Shown piece after piece: positions 45,393-55,463 of a stretch of 64,000 bases of DNA. Each line of letters begins with the position of its first letter. Positions within the stretch are counted from its first letter, which is position 1. A program made the translations under genes and the position numbers. The notes under the pieces are model-generated. The model searched no databases, was not told the origin of the DNA, and saw only the letters and a list, made by a program, of their open reading frames with translations. The stretch comes from Pseudomonas protegens CHA0 (GTDB taxonomy: Bacteria > Pseudomonadota > Gammaproteobacteria > Pseudomonadales > Pseudomonadaceae): contig NC_021237.1 in NCBI RefSeq assembly GCF_000397205.1, positions 1,303,001 through 1,367,000 of the forward strand, in the 5' to 3' direction.

Positions 45393-46592
45393 TCAAGCGC
45401 GACGCAGCACGAAATCGCGAATCCGTTCCGCGGCTTCCACGCATTCCGCCAGCGGCGCTACCAGCGCCATGCGTACCCGGCCGGCGCCCGGGTTGGTGCC
45501 GTCCACTTCTCGCGACAGGTAGGAGCCCGGAACCACGGTCACATGCTCCTGTTCGAACAGGTCGCGGCAGAAGGCTGCGTCATCCCCGGCCACGTTCGGC
45601 CACAGGTAGAAGCTGCCGTCCGGGCGCTGCACATCCATCACGGGCGCAAGGATCGCCAGCACCGCGTCGAATTTCTCCCGGTACAAGGCGCGGTTGGCGC
45701 GCACGTGCACTTCGTCGTTCCAGGCGGCGACGCTGGCCAGTTGGGTCTGCACCGGCATGGCGCAGCCGTGGTAGGTGCGGTACAGCAGGAAGCCCTTGAG
45801 AATCTCGGCATCACCGGCGACGAAGCCCGAGCGCAGGCCCGGCAGGTTGGAGCGCTTGGACAGGCTGTGGAACACCACGCAGCGCTTGAAGTCCTTGCGG
45901 TCCAGTTCGACGCAGGCGCTGAGCAGGCCCGGGGGCGGTGTCTGTTCGTCGAAGTACAGCTCGCTGTAGCACTCGTCGGCGGCGATCACGAAGTCGTGCT
46001 CGTCGGCCAGTGCGATCAGCTTCTTCAGGGTGTCCAGCGGGATCAGCGCGCCGGTGGGGTTGCCCGGCGAGCACAGGAAGAGGATCTGGCAGCGCTGCCA
46101 GATCTCCACCGGCACGGCGTCGAAGTCCGGGTTGAAGCCGTTTTCGTCGAGGCACGGCAGGTAGTGCGGCTTGGCCCCGGCGAGGAAGGCTGCGCCTTCG
46201 TAGATCTGATAGAAGGGGTTGGGGCTGACCACCAGGGCGTCTTCGCCGCGGTTGACCACGGTCTGGGTGAAGGCGAACAGCGCTTCGCGGGTGCCGTTGA
46301 CCGGCAGTACATTGCGCGCCGGGTCGAGCCAGAGCGCGGGCACGCCAAAGCGCCGTTCGCACCAGCCGGCGATGGCTTCGCGCAGGGCCGGGATGCCCAG
46401 GGTGGTGGGGTAGACCGCCATCTGATCGAGGTTGCTGGCCAGGGCTTCTGCGACAAAGCTTGGCGAGCGGTGCTTGGGTTCGCCGATGGACAGGGCGATG
46501 GCGCGCTTGTCCGGGTTGGGCGTCACGGTGCCGAGCAAGGCGCGCAGCTTTTCGAACGGGTAGGGCTGCAACTGGTTCAGAGCGTTGTTCAT
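45393..46592 (-). CDS. dapC: Succinyldiaminopimelate aminotransferase DapC
   Basis: PLP aminotransferase converting N-succinyl-2-amino-6-ketopimelate to N-succinyl-LL-DAP with glutamate. 399 residues, class I/II fold. PLP Lys in SLSKRSNLPGLRSGF; other motifs are SPNPFYQIYEGAAF, CSPGNPTGALIPL and ADECYSELYFDE. It precedes DapE action and follows DapD, both in this window. Specificity as DapC rather than a general aminotransferase rests on close family resemblance (MNNALNQLQPYPFEKLRALL) and proximity to glnD, as in other Pseudomonas. Confidence 0.92.
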   Translation of the reverse strand: MNNALNQLQPYPFEKLRALLGTVTPNPDKRAIALSIGEPKHRSPSFVAEALASNLDQMAVYPTTLGIPALREAIAGWCERRFGVPALWLDPARNVLPVNGTREALFAFTQTVVNRGEDALVVSPNPFYQIYEGAAFLAGAKPHYLPCLDENGFNPDFDAVPVEIWQRCQILFLCSPGNPTGALIPLDTLKKLIALADEHDFVIAADECYSELYFDEQTPPPGLLSACVELDRKDFKRCVVFHSLSKRSNLPGLRSGFVAGDAEILKGFLLYRTYHGCAMPVQTQLASVAAWNDEVHVRANRALYREKFDAVLAILAPVMDVQRPDGSFYLWPNVAGDDAAFCRDLFEQEHVTVVPGSYLSREVDGTNPGAGRVRMALVAPLAECVEAAERIRDFVLRRA

Positions 46593-46630
46593 GGAGGCGG
46601 TATCTCACTCAAAGCGGTGGTTCGGACCCG

Positions 46631-49333
46631 TCAGATGCTCAGGCGGGTCATTTCGATAGTCGGTTCGTGGCTGACGCTCAACTGCTCGACGATCGCATCC
46701 TGCAAGCGGCTGCACAGCTGGGGGTCGGACAGGGGCTGGTTGTGCGCATCGGTGATGAAGAACACGTCTTCCACGCGCTCGCCCAGGGTGGCGATCTTGG
46801 CGTTCTGCAGCGACAGGTCGAACTCCAGGAAGATCTTGCCGATCCGCGCCAGCAAACCCGGGCGATCCGGGGCGCTGAGTTCCAGCACGGTCACCGGGCG
46901 TTGGGCGTCGTTGTGGATAGTCACCTCGGGGGCGAAGGCAAAATGCTTGAGCTGGCGCGGCACCCGGCGCTGGATGATGGTCGGGTAGTCGTCGGGGTTG
47001 CGCAGGGCGTCGGTCAGGCCCTTGCGGATCTGCTCGACTCGCTGCGGGTTGTTGCCGATGGATTCGCCGTCGTTGTCCAGGACGATGTAGGTGTCGAGGG
47101 TGAACTGGCTGCTGGAGGTGATGATGCGCGCGTCATGGATGTTCAGGTTGAGCTGGTCCATGGCGGCCACGGTCACCGCGAAGAAGTCGTGCTGGTCCGG
47201 GGCGTAGATGAAGATCTGGGTGCCGCCCTCGAACTCGCGCTGGGTGATTTCCTTGATCAGCACCAGTGGCCCGCCATCGGCCGGCTGCTGGAGGATCGCG
47301 TCGCTGTGCCAGGCCACGTCGCCGGCGGTGTGGCGCAGGAAGTAGTCGTCCCCCAGTTGGGACCAGAGTTGTTCCACTTCGTCCGGGTCGGTGCCGTTGC
47401 GCACCAGGATGTCCAGGGCGGCGCTCTGGGTCTGGCGGATCTGCTCTTCGCGGTCCACCGGGTTTTCCAGGCCGCGGCGCAGGGCTCGCTTGGTCTCGGT
47501 GTAGAGCTGGCGCAACAGGCTGGCGCGCCAGGAGTTCCATAGCGTCGGGTTGGTGGCGTAGATATCGGCGACGGTCAGTACGTAGAGGTAGTCGAGGCGG
47601 GTCTGGTCGACCACGATCTGTGCGAAATCGTGAATCACCTGCGGGTCGGACAAGTCCTTGCGCTGAGCCGTGGTGGACATCACCAGGTGGTTCTGCACCA
47701 GCCAGACGATCAGCCGGGTATCCCACTGCGGCAACTGGTGGCGCACGCAGAAGGCTTCGGCATCCACGGCGCCGATTTCCGAGTGGTCGCCATGACGGCC
47801 CTTGCCGATGTCGTGGTACAGACCGGCCAGGTAGATCAGCTCGGGCTTGGGCAGCTTGCCCATGAGCTTGCTGGCCAGCGGGAATTTCTCGGAGATCGGC
47901 GTGTACTGCATTTTGCGCAGGTGCTTGATCAGGTTCAGCGTGTGGGCGTCCACGGTATAGATGTGGAACAGGTCGTGCTGCATCTGCCCGACGATGAAGC
48001 CGAACTCCGGCAGGTAGCGTCCGAGAATGCCGTAGCGGTTCATCCGCCGCAGGTTGCGGTGGATGCCGATTTCGCACTTGAACAGCTCGATGAACAGGCT
48101 GGTGTTGCGGATATCGTGGCGGAAGTCGTCGTCGATCAGGTGCCGGTGTTCGCGCAGCAGGCGGATGGTGTCGGCGCGCACGCCCTTGATTTCCGGGTGC
48201 TGGGCCATCAGCACGAAGATCTCCAGCATGGCGAACGGCGTGCGCTTGAATACGTTGTCGTTGATCGCCTCGATGTAGCCGTCGTGCAGTTGGAAGCGCG
48301 CATTGATCGGCTGTGGCGGTGCCTCGTCCTCGGGGGCGAGGATCACCTCCTCGAAGTGCTGGATGATCAGGTCGCTCAACTGGGCGATGCTCATCACCAC
48401 CCGGTAGTACTGCTGCATGAAGCTTTCGATGCTCTGTTTCGCATCTTCGCCCTCGAAGCCCAGCAGGGTGGCGATGGAGCGCTGGTGGTCGAGCAACAGG
48501 CGGTCCTCGGCGCGCCCCGCGAGCATGTGCAGCGCGTAGCGGACCTTCCACAGGAACTCCTGGGACGAGGCCAGGAGCGCGTTTTCGCTTTCCACCAGGA
48601 AGCCTTCGCCGGCCAGGGCCCGCAGGTTCAGGGTGCCGTACTGGCGGCGCGCGACCCAGAGGATGGTCTGGATGTCCCGCAACCCACCCGGCGAGCCTTT
48701 GACGTTGGGCTCCAGGTTGTATTCGGTGTCGTTGTACTTGTGATGGCGGGCCTTCTGCTCGGCCCGCTTGGCCAGGAAGAAATCCTTGCTCGGCCACATG
48801 TGCTCGGTGCTGGTCACTTGCAGCATGCGCTGGCGCAGGTGCTCGGGGCCGGCAATGGTGCGGCTTTCCATCAGGTTGGTGATCACCGTCAGGTCGGCCC
48901 GCGCCTGTTCGGCGCATTCGTCCACCGAGCGCACGCTTTGCCCGACTTCCAGGCCAATGTCCCAGAGCAGGGTAAGAAAGCGTTCGATGGAGTCGCGGAA
49001 AATTTCGTGGTCGGCGCTGTCCAGGAGGATCAGCAGGTCGATGTCGGAATAGGGGTGCAGCTCGCCGCGACCGTAGCCGCCGACCGCCACCAGGGCGATG
49101 TCGGCGTCGTCGCTCCAGCTGAACTGGTCCCAGGCCTTTTGCAGGATGTTATCGATGAACCAGGCGCGGTCTTCGATCAGCCGGCGGATCTCCCGCCCAC
49201 TGCGAAAGCGCGTATCGAGCACTTCCCGTGCCTGGCGGATGGCCTTCTTGAAGGCGGCGATAGGGCTGGCCTTCAGCGCCAGTTCCGCCTGGAACTGGCC
49301 GCGGTCGAAGAGTTCGGGGTCCACCTGCGGCAT
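46631..49333 (-). CDS. glnD: Bifunctional uridylyltransferase/uridylyl-removing enzyme GlnD
   Basis: Nitrogen sensor: uridylylates PII (GlnB/GlnK) when glutamine is low and removes UMP when it is high. 900 residues. Nucleotidyltransferase domain with [18 protein letters not shown] (Asp97 and Asp99 region), the HD hydrolase domain ([20 protein letters not shown]), and two C-terminal ACT domains (about 710-790: [20 protein letters not shown]; about 816-890: [20 protein letters not shown]) that bind glutamine. All key motifs appear intact. It lies 48 bases downstream of map on the same strand. Confidence 0.97.
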   Translation of the reverse strand: MPQVDPELFDRGQFQAELALKASPIAAFKKAIRQAREVLDTRFRSGREIRRLIEDRAWFIDNILQKAWDQFSWSDDADIALVAVGGYGRGELHPYSDIDLLILLDSADHEIFRDSIERFLTLLWDIGLEVGQSVRSVDECAEQARADLTVITNLMESRTIAGPEHLRQRMLQVTSTEHMWPSKDFFLAKRAEQKARHHKYNDTEYNLEPNVKGSPGGLRDIQTILWVARRQYGTLNLRALAGEGFLVESENALLASSQEFLWKVRYALHMLAGRAEDRLLLDHQRSIATLLGFEGEDAKQSIESFMQQYYRVVMSIAQLSDLIIQHFEEVILAPEDEAPPQPINARFQLHDGYIEAINDNVFKRTPFAMLEIFVLMAQHPEIKGVRADTIRLLREHRHLIDDDFRHDIRNTSLFIELFKCEIGIHRNLRRMNRYGILGRYLPEFGFIVGQMQHDLFHIYTVDAHTLNLIKHLRKMQYTPISEKFPLASKLMGKLPKPELIYLAGLYHDIGKGRHGDHSEIGAVDAEAFCVRHQLPQWDTRLIVWLVQNHLVMSTTAQRKDLSDPQVIHDFAQIVVDQTRLDYLYVLTVADIYATNPTLWNSWRASLLRQLYTETKRALRRGLENPVDREEQIRQTQSAALDILVRNGTDPDEVEQLWSQLGDDYFLRHTAGDVAWHSDAILQQPADGGPLVLIKEITQREFEGGTQIFIYAPDQHDFFAVTVAAMDQLNLNIHDARIITSSSQFTLDTYIVLDNDGESIGNNPQRVEQIRKGLTDALRNPDDYPTIIQRRVPRQLKHFAFAPEVTIHNDAQRPVTVLELSAPDRPGLLARIGKIFLEFDLSLQNAKIATLGERVEDVFFITDAHNQPLSDPQLCSRLQDAIVEQLSVSHEPTIEMTRLSI

Positions 49334-49381
49334 CGATTGGCTTTCCTTTCTATCTATAAGGTCGGGACGCAGCGTTGTGGA

Positions 49382-50164
49382 TCAGGCTGACACCCGGGCG
49401 ATGGTGTCATCGCTGCGCAGGGTGAAGATCTCGTAGCCGGTCTCGGTGACCAGCAGGGTGTGTTCCCACTGCGCGGAGAGCTTGCGGTCCTTGGTGATGG
49501 CGGTCCAGCCGTCGCCCAGGACCTTGGTGTCGGCCTTGCCCTGGTTGATCATCGGCTCGATGGTGAAGGTCATGCCGGCCTTGAGCTCCATGCCGGTACC
49601 GGCACGGCCGTAGTGCAGGATCTGCGGCTCTTCGTGGAACACCTTGCCGATGCCGTGGCCGCAGAACTCGCGTACCACCGAGAAACCGTTCTTTTCCGCG
49701 TGCTTCTGGATCACTTCGCCGATGTCGCCCAGGCGGCAGCCCGGTTTCACCAGTTCAATGGCCTTGTACATGCATTCCTGGGTGATCTGCGACAGGCGCT
49801 CGGCCCAGACCGGCACGGTGCCGACGTGGAACATGCGGCTGGTGTCGCCGTGGTAGCCGTCCTTGATGACGGTCACATCGATGTTCAGGGTGTCGCCATC
49901 CTTCAGCGGCTTCTCGTTGGGAATGCCGTGGCACACCACGTGGTTGATCGAGGTGCAGATGGATTTGGGGAAGCCCTTGTAGTTCAGCGGGGCAGGGATC
50001 GCACCTTGCACATTGACGATGTAGTCATGGCAGATGCGGTCCAGTTCTTCGGTGGTGACACCGGGTTTGACATGCTCGGCAATCATTTCCAGCACGTCGG
50101 CGGCCAGTTTGCCGGCGACACGCATTTTGGCGATGTCCTCGGGAGTTTTGAGGGTGACGGTCAT
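49382..50164 (-). CDS. map: Methionine aminopeptidase, type I
   Basis: Removes initiator methionine from nascent proteins. 260 residues from ATG 50164 (MTVTLKTPEDIAKMRVAGKL); the frame extends upstream but without ribosome site or homology. Metal-ligand segments: NIDVTVIKDGYHGDTSRMF (two Asp), GHGIGKVFHEEP (His), MTFTIEPM (Glu) and WEHTLLVT (Glu). It diverges from rpsB, as in many gammaproteobacteria. A minus-strand -10-like TAGAAT lies at 50285-50280. Confidence 0.97.
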   Translation of the reverse strand: MTVTLKTPEDIAKMRVAGKLAADVLEMIAEHVKPGVTTEELDRICHDYIVNVQGAIPAPLNYKGFPKSICTSINHVVCHGIPNEKPLKDGDTLNIDVTVIKDGYHGDTSRMFHVGTVPVWAERLSQITQECMYKAIELVKPGCRLGDIGEVIQKHAEKNGFSVVREFCGHGIGKVFHEEPQILHYGRAGTGMELKAGMTFTIEPMINQGKADTKVLGDGWTAITKDRKLSAQWEHTLLVTETGYEIFTLRSDDTIARVSA

Positions 50165-50426
50165 ACAGGCTCTCTTGACGCCCAGGGGCGCGATAAACAC
50201 GGAAATGGCTCGAAAACCCGCATGCGCAAAGCTTGGCCTACGATGGGCCAGCAAGGTTTTCAAAAGCCGCAAAGGTGCGATTCTAACAGAGGCTCAGCGC
50301 AAATCTGAGGTTCTGCTGGCGCTTCTCTCTATACAATGGTGCATTCTGGACCGATTCCAAGAGGCGGGTAAAATGCCTGCGGATCGCCGAGTGTGAATCC
50401 GGGTTCCGTTTTTGCCCTTGCTGTGG
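50165..50426. other. map-rpsB divergent intergenic region
   Basis: The map-proximal part of a 407-base gap contains no gene I can support. It should hold the map promoter (minus strand, TAGAAT at 50285-50280). Plus-strand -10-like hexamers include TATACAAT (50330-50337), so rpsB may have more than one promoter. Confidence 0.4.
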
Positions 50427-50434
50427 TATAAAAT
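50427..50434 (+). promoter_or_regulatory. rpsB promoter -10 with GC-rich discriminator
   Basis: TATAAAAT (50427-50434) is followed at once by GCGCCGC, a GC-rich discriminator of the type that makes ribosomal promoters sensitive to ppGpp/DksA. The -35 is weak (nothing better than TTCCGT at 50404-50409). Confidence 0.55.
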
Positions 50435-50439
50435 GCGCC

Positions 50440-50571
50440 GCTTTCCGGGGATGCCCCGAAAAGCTCAAACCCACACACGTGTCGACACGATGACCTGGGT
50501 GCCCTCAGCACAAGCTGTTGGTTGGTCATTGGGATACGTGGAGGCCTAACCCGACTTATTAAGGAACTATC
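50440..50571 (+). promoter_or_regulatory. rpsB mRNA leader (probable S2 autoregulatory element)
   Basis: The 130-base leader folds locally: CTTT-C-CGGGG/CCCCG-AAAAG hairpin near 50441-50463, the perfect palindrome CGTGTCGACACG (50478-50489), and an outer pairing ATGACC (50490-50495) with GGTCAT (50524-50529). In E. coli, protein S2 represses rpsB-tsf through a conserved leader; this is the likely counterpart. Confidence 0.5.
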
Positions 50572-51309
50572 ATGTCCCAAGTCAACATGCGCGATATGCT
50601 GAAGGCCGGTGTGCACTTCGGTCACCAAACCCGTTACTGGAATCCGAAAATGGGCAAGTACATTTTCGGCGCGCGCAACAAGATCCACATCATCAACCTT
50701 GAAAAAACCCTGCCAATGTTCAACGAAGCTCTGACTTTCGTAGAGCGTCTGGCCCAGGGCAAAAACAAGATTCTGTTCGTCGGCACCAAGCGTTCCGCTG
50801 GCAAGATCGTTGCTGAAGAAGCAGCACGTTGCGGTTCGCCGTACGTCGATCACCGCTGGTTGGGCGGCATGCTGACCAACTACAAAACCATCCGTGCTTC
50901 CATCAAGCGTCTGCGTGACCTTGAAGTGCAAGCAGAAGACGGCACCTTCGCCAAGCTGACCAAGAAAGAGGCGCTGATGCGCACTCGCGATCTGGAAAAG
51001 CTGGATCGTTCCCTGGGTGGTATCAAGGACATGGGCGGCCTGCCTGACGCACTGTTCGTGATCGACGTTGACCACGAGCGCATCGCGATCACCGAAGCCA
51101 ACAAGCTGGGCATCCCGGTCATCGGCGTTGTCGATACCAACAGCAGCCCGGAAGGCGTTGACTACATCATCCCAGGCAACGATGACGCCATTCGCGCCAT
51201 CCAGCTGTACATGGGTTCGATGGCTGACGCTGTGATCCGTGGTCGTAACAACGTTGCTGGCGGCACCGAAGTGTTCGAAGAAGCTGCAGCACCGGCGGCT
51301 GAAGCCTGA
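50572..51309 (+). CDS. rpsB: 30S ribosomal protein S2
   Basis: Binds late in 30S assembly near the head/body junction and is needed for S1 binding. 245 residues. [27 protein letters not shown] is the family N-terminus (first 20: [20 protein letters not shown]); signatures [13 protein letters not shown] ([14 protein letters not shown]) and [20 protein letters not shown] are present. The C-terminus is Ala/Glu-rich. ATG 50572 follows AAGGAAC. tsf follows after an attenuator-like stem. Confidence 0.98.
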   Translation: MSQVNMRDMLKAGVHFGHQTRYWNPKMGKYIFGARNKIHIINLEKTLPMFNEALTFVERLAQGKNKILFVGTKRSAGKIVAEEAARCGSPYVDHRWLGGMLTNYKTIRASIKRLRDLEVQAEDGTFAKLTKKEALMRTRDLEKLDRSLGGIKDMGGLPDALFVIDVDHERIAITEANKLGIPVIGVVDTNSSPEGVDYIIPGNDDAIRAIQLYMGSMADAVIRGRNNVAGGTEVFEEAAAPAAEA

Positions 51310-51340
51310 GTAACTGACGCGTAGCGTTGACTCAGCACGC

Positions 51341-51365
51341 AAAAAGGGGGCTTGGCCCCCTTTTT
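51341..51365 (+). terminator. Intrinsic terminator/attenuator between rpsB and tsf
   Basis: AAAAAGGGGGC (51341-51351) pairs with GCCCCCTTTTT (51355-51365) around a 3-base loop, an ideal U-tailed stem. Because tsf normally shares the rpsB transcript, it probably lowers rather than abolishes tsf read-through. Confidence 0.85.
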
Positions 51366-51512
51366 GCCAACTCGAAAATCATTTCGTCGTCGCGCCCCGA
51401 CAGTTTCTGTAATGCGGGGCTGTTATGAAGTGGTTTCGGGGCAATGCCCAAGAATTGAGCGCCCGTTCGATCGGGTGGAATGGTTGAAAACCTATCCAAG
51501 AGGATTTTGAAA

Positions 51513-52379
51513 ATGGCAGAGATTACTGCAGCGTTGGTCAAAGAACTGCGCGAGCGTACCGGCGAAGGCATGATGGACTGCAAAAAGGCCTTGACCAAGG
51601 CCGGCGGCGACATCGAAAAAGCCATTGATGACATGCGTGCTTCCGGCGCCATCAAGGCTGCCAAGAAAGCAGGCAACGTTGCTGCTGAAGGCGCTATCGC
51701 CATCAAGGACGACGGTAAAGCCGCTGTCCTGCTGGAAGTCAACTCGCAGACCGACTTCCTGGCTCTGCAGGACGATTTCAAGGCATTCGTTGCCGCTAGC
51801 GTGGAAAAGGCTTTCGCTGACAAGCTGACCGACGCCGCTCCGCTGATCGAAGCTCAAGAAGCTGCCCGCCTGATCCTGGTTGGCAAGACTGGCGAGAACG
51901 TCAACATCCGTCGTCTGGCTCGCGTTGAAGGCGACGTGGTCGGCACCTACCTGCACGGCAACAAGATCGGTGTTGCGGTTGTTCTGAAAGGCGGTTCCGT
52001 TGAGCTGGCCAAAGACATCGCCATGCACGTAGCGGCCAGCAACCCTGAGTTCCTGCTGCCATCGCAAGTTTCGGCTGAAGCGATCGAGCGTGAAAAGGCT
52101 GTGTTCCTGCAGCTGAACGAAGACAAGATGAAAGGCAAGCCAGCCGAAATCGTTGAAAAAATGATCGCTGGCCGTATCAGCAAGTTCCTGGCCGAAGCCA
52201 GCCTGGTTGAGCAAGCTTTCGTCAAGGACCCAGAAATCACCGTAGGTGCTCTGGCCAAGAAAGGCGGCGCTGAAATCGTTTCCTTCACCCGTTTCGCGGT
52301 AGGTGAAGGCATCGAGAAGAAAGAAGACAACTTCGCCGAAGAAGTTGCTGCACAACTGGCTGCTGCCAAGCAACAGTAA
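51513..52379 (+). CDS. tsf: Elongation factor Ts
   Basis: Guanine-nucleotide exchange factor for EF-Tu. 288 residues from ATG 51513 ([20 protein letters not shown]) with AGAGGA upstream; an upstream in-frame ATG at 51480 lacks a ribosome site. Signature segments: [20 protein letters not shown], and [17 protein letters not shown] (contact with EF-Tu). It follows rpsB, the universal arrangement. A terminator follows. Confidence 0.98.
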   Translation: MAEITAALVKELRERTGEGMMDCKKALTKAGGDIEKAIDDMRASGAIKAAKKAGNVAAEGAIAIKDDGKAAVLLEVNSQTDFLALQDDFKAFVAASVEKAFADKLTDAAPLIEAQEAARLILVGKTGENVNIRRLARVEGDVVGTYLHGNKIGVAVVLKGGSVELAKDIAMHVAASNPEFLLPSQVSAEAIEREKAVFLQLNEDKMKGKPAEIVEKMIAGRISKFLAEASLVEQAFVKDPEITVGALAKKGGAEIVSFTRFAVGEGIEKKEDNFAEEVAAQLAAAKQQ

Positions 52380-52404
52380 GACGGTTTTTTCAACTGTCGC
52401 CCAG

Positions 52405-52438
52405 AAGAGGCTGCCCGCTCACGCGCGCAGCCTCTTTT
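52405..52438 (+). terminator. Rho-independent terminator after tsf
   Basis: AAGAGGCTGC (52405-52414) pairs with GCAGCCTCTT (52427-52436), 12-base loop, followed by TT. A clear perfect 10-bp stem 26 bases after the tsf stop. Confidence 0.8.
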
Positions 52439-52459
52439 CAAATGGGCAGGGTAATTTAG

Positions 52460-52487
52460 TTGTTTATCCTCGGAACCGCCTTACAAA
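52460..52487 (+). promoter_or_regulatory. Candidate promoter of the pyrH operon
   Basis: TTGTTT (52460-52465), a 16-base spacer and TACAAA (52482-52487) lie about 100 bases before pyrH and after the tsf terminator. Moderate match only. Confidence 0.35.
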
Positions 52488-52588
52488 GTCGTGTTCTGAT
52501 GGCGCTGTGACAGCGTCAAGCTAGAGTGAACGCAGGCTGTAAACAGCCCGCAAAGAATTTTTTAAATACGCCGCAGGAGAGATTCGCA

Positions 52589-53332
52589 ATGGCTCAGCAG
52601 GGCAGTGGTTATCAAGCTCGCTATAAACGCATTCTACTCAAGCTTAGCGGCGAGGCCCTGATGGGCTCGGAAGAGTTCGGGATCGATCCCAAGGTGCTGG
52701 ATCGCATGGCGCTGGAAGTCGGCCAGCTGGTTGGTATCGGCGTCCAGGTAGGCTTGGTGATCGGTGGTGGCAACCTGTTCCGCGGCGCTGCATTGAGCGC
52801 GGCCGGGATGGATCGGGTCACGGGCGACCACATGGGCATGCTGGCCACTGTGATGAACGCCCTGGCCATGCGTGATGCACTGGAACGTGCGAATATCTCG
52901 GCCATCGTGATGTCGGCTATTTCCATGGTCGGCGTGACCGATCACTATGACCGTCGCAAGGCGATGCGCCACCTGAACTCCAAAGAGGTGGTGATCTTCG
53001 CGGCCGGTACCGGCAACCCGTTCTTCACCACCGACTCCGCAGCCTGCCTGCGCGCTATCGAGATCGATGCCGACGTGGTGCTCAAGGCAACCAAGGTCGA
53101 TGGTGTTTACACTGCAGACCCGTTCAAGGACCCGCATGCCGAGAAGTTCGATCATCTGACTTACGATGAAGTGCTGGATCGCAAGCTGGGAGTGATGGAC
53201 CTGACGGCAATCTGCCTGTGCCGCGACCACAAGATGCCGCTGCGGGTATTTAACATGAACAAGCCCGGCGCCCTGCTGAATATCGTGCATGGTGGCGCTG
53301 AAGGAACCCTGATCGAGGAAGGCGAGCAATGA
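52589..53332 (+). CDS. pyrH: UMP kinase
   Basis: Phosphorylates UMP to UDP; bacterial-type amino-acid-kinase fold, allosterically activated by GTP and inhibited by UTP. 247 residues from ATG 52589 ([20 protein letters not shown]) with CAGGAGAG upstream. Motifs: [10 protein letters not shown] (phosphate loop), [12 protein letters not shown], and [16 protein letters not shown]. The stop overlaps the frr start. First gene of the long pyrH-to-lpxB run. Confidence 0.97.
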   Translation: MAQQGSGYQARYKRILLKLSGEALMGSEEFGIDPKVLDRMALEVGQLVGIGVQVGLVIGGGNLFRGAALSAAGMDRVTGDHMGMLATVMNALAMRDALERANISAIVMSAISMVGVTDHYDRRKAMRHLNSKEVVIFAAGTGNPFFTTDSAACLRAIEIDADVVLKATKVDGVYTADPFKDPHAEKFDHLTYDEVLDRKLGVMDLTAICLCRDHKMPLRVFNMNKPGALLNIVHGGAEGTLIEEGEQ

Positions 53333-53886
53333 TCAACGAAATCAAGAAAGACGCTCAAGAGCGCATGAAGAAATCCCTGGAGTCCCTGGCCCATGCATTC
53401 GGCCAGATTCGCACCGGCAAGGCTCACCCCAGCATCCTGGGCAGTGTGATGGTGCCTTACTACGGTACCGACACACCGTTGAGTGGCGTTGCCAACGTTA
53501 CCGTGAAGGACTCCCAGACCCTGCAGGTAGTGCCGTTCGAGCGCAATATGCTCGGAGCCATCGACAAGGCCATCGGCAGTGCCGGTCTTAACCTCAATCC
53601 GACCAACCTGGGTGAGCTGCTGCTGATCAAGATGGCACCGCTGACCGAGGAAACCCGCAAGGGCTTCACCAAGCAGGCGCGTGCTGCCGCCGAGGATGCG
53701 CGGGTTGCAGTGCGCAATATTCGCCGCGATGCCCTGGGTGAGTTGAAGAAGCTGACCAAGGACAAGGAAATCAGCGAAGACGAAGAGCGCCGTGGCAGCG
53801 CCGAAATCGATAAGCTGATCAAGGACTTTGAAGCTCAGATCGCCAAGGCGACTGAGGAAAAAGAAAAGGACTTGATGGCCGTATAA
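53329..53886 (+). CDS. frr: Ribosome recycling factor
   Basis: Splits post-termination ribosomes together with EF-G. 185 residues, the standard length. Motifs: [20 protein letters not shown] and [20 protein letters not shown]; the C-terminal domain-I helices contain [20 protein letters not shown]. Start codon overlaps the pyrH stop (ATGA). uppS follows by 15 bases. Confidence 0.98.
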   Translation: MINEIKKDAQERMKKSLESLAHAFGQIRTGKAHPSILGSVMVPYYGTDTPLSGVANVTVKDSQTLQVVPFERNMLGAIDKAIGSAGLNLNPTNLGELLLIKMAPLTEETRKGFTKQARAAAEDARVAVRNIRRDALGELKKLTKDKEISEDEERRGSAEIDKLIKDFEAQIAKATEEKEKDLMAV

Positions 53887-53901
53887 GGGTCAGGCGTTTT
53901 C

Positions 53902-54657
53902 ATGGAAAAGACCAAGCAGTCCGTGTTGTCCTCGGTGCCGCGTCATGTGGCAATCATCATGGATGGTAATAACCGCTGGGCAAAAAAACGCTTTATGCCG
54001 GGTGTCGCCGGGCATAAGGCGGGTGTCGATGCGGTACGTGCAGTGATCGAAGTGTGCGCTGAGGCCAAGGTCGAGGTGCTGACCCTGTTTGCCTTTTCCA
54101 GTGAAAACTGGCAGCGGCCGGCTGACGAAGTCAGTGCCTTGATGGATCTGTTCTTCAAGGCCCTGCGTCGTGAAGCCAAGCGCCTCAACGAGAACAACAT
54201 CAGCCTGCGGATCATTGGCGATCGTTCACGCTTCCATCCCGAGTTGCAGGCGGCGATGCGCGAAGCGGAGGCCATTACCGCGGGTAGTGATCGTTTCATC
54301 CTGCAGATCGCCGCCAACTATGGCGGCCAGTGGGATATCGCTCAGGCCGCCCAGCGCCTGGCGCGCGAGGTCCAGGCCGGGCATCTGCGGCCCGAGGACA
54401 TCACTCCGGGCCTGCTGCAGACCTGCCTGGCGACCGGCGACCTGCCGCTGCCGGACCTGTGCATCCGGACCGGTGGCGAGCATCGCATCAGCAATTTCCT
54501 GTTGTGGCAGCTGGCCTATGCCGAGCTGTATTTCTCCGACCTGTTCTGGCCGGACTTCAAACACGAAGCCATGCGTAACGCATTGGCCGATTACGCATCT
54601 CGCCAGCGACGCTTCGGTAAGACGAGCGAGCAGGTCGAGGCTGGAGCCCGGGTTTAA
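53902..54657 (+). CDS. uppS: Undecaprenyl diphosphate synthase
   Basis: Adds eight isopentenyl units to farnesyl diphosphate, giving the C55 carrier used for peptidoglycan and O-antigen. 251 residues. Catalytic Asp21 in VAIIMDGNNRWAKKR; downstream VLTLFAFSSENWQRP and LCIRTGGEHRISNFLLWQLA are family signatures. The TAA overlaps the cdsA ATG (TAATG), so the genes are coupled. Confidence 0.97.
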   Translation: MEKTKQSVLSSVPRHVAIIMDGNNRWAKKRFMPGVAGHKAGVDAVRAVIEVCAEAKVEVLTLFAFSSENWQRPADEVSALMDLFFKALRREAKRLNENNISLRIIGDRSRFHPELQAAMREAEAITAGSDRFILQIAANYGGQWDIAQAAQRLAREVQAGHLRPEDITPGLLQTCLATGDLPLPDLCIRTGGEHRISNFLLWQLAYAELYFSDLFWPDFKHEAMRNALADYASRQRRFGKTSEQVEAGARV

Positions 54658-55463
54658 TGCTTAAACAACGAATCATTACTGCGCTGATCCTGCTGCCGAT
54701 CGCCTTGTGCGGGTTCTTCCTGCTCGAAGGCTCGGGGTTCGCCCTGTTCATCGGTCTGGTGGTAAGCCTCGGTGCCTGGGAGTGGGCGCGTCTGGCGGGC
54801 TTCGAGGCGCAGCTGGCTCGGGTGGCCTTCGCCGTGGTGGTGGCGGCGCTGTTGTTCCTGATGCATCTGGTTCCGGGCGTTGCGCCCTGGGTGCTGGGTG
54901 CTGCGGTGCTGTGGTGGGCGCTGGCGACCTACCTGGTGCTGACCTATCCGCGTTCCAGCGAGCAATGGTCCGGTGCCGCACCCAAATTGTTGATCGGCCT
55001 GCTGATCCTGCTGCCGGCCTGGCAAGGGCTGGTGTTCATCAAGCAACTGCCACTGGGCAACTGGTTGATCATGGCGGTGATGGTGCTGGTGTGGGGTGCG
55101 GATATCGGTGCCTACTTCTCCGGCAAGGCCTTCGGCAAGCGCAAGCTGGCGCCCCAGGTCAGCCCGGGCAAGAGCTGGGAGGGCGTGTACGGCGGCCTGG
55201 CGTTGAGCCTGGTGATCACCGCGGTGGTGGGGCTGGTGCGTGACTGGACCCTGGGGCAGATGATTCTGGGGCTGCTGGGTGCAGCGATCGTTGTATTCAT
55301 TTCGGTGGTCGGCGACCTGACCGAGAGCATGTTCAAGCGCCAGTCGGGTATCAAGGACAGTAGCAACCTGCTGCCCGGTCATGGTGGGGTGCTGGACCGC
55401 ATCGACAGCCTGACCGCGGCCATTCCGGTGTTTGCCGTGCTGTTGTGGATGGCTGCGCTGTGA
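54657..55463 (+). CDS. cdsA: Phosphatidate cytidylyltransferase
   Basis: Makes CDP-diacylglycerol from phosphatidic acid and CTP; works downstream of PlsB in phospholipid synthesis. 268 residues, about seven or eight TM helices. The family signature is complete: [20 protein letters not shown], followed by VSPGKSWEG, then [20 protein letters not shown] and [12 protein letters not shown]. It overlaps uppS upstream and dxr downstream. Confidence 0.97.
   Translation: MLKQRIITALILLPIALCGFFLLEGSGFALFIGLVVSLGAWEWARLAGFEAQLARVAFAVVVAALLFLMHLVPGVAPWVLGAAVLWWALATYLVLTYPRSSEQWSGAAPKLLIGLLILLPAWQGLVFIKQLPLGNWLIMAVMVLVWGADIGAYFSGKAFGKRKLAPQVSPGKSWEGVYGGLALSLVITAVVGLVRDWTLGQMILGLLGAAIVVFISVVGDLTESMFKRQSGIKDSSNLLPGHGGVLDRIDSLTAAIPVFAVLLWMAAL

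Noticed and set aside
50330..50337. TATACAAT as the main rpsB promoter
   Set aside because: It would give a leader of more than 230 bases; the TATAAAAT at 50427 with a GC-rich discriminator is a better candidate. It may still be a secondary start.
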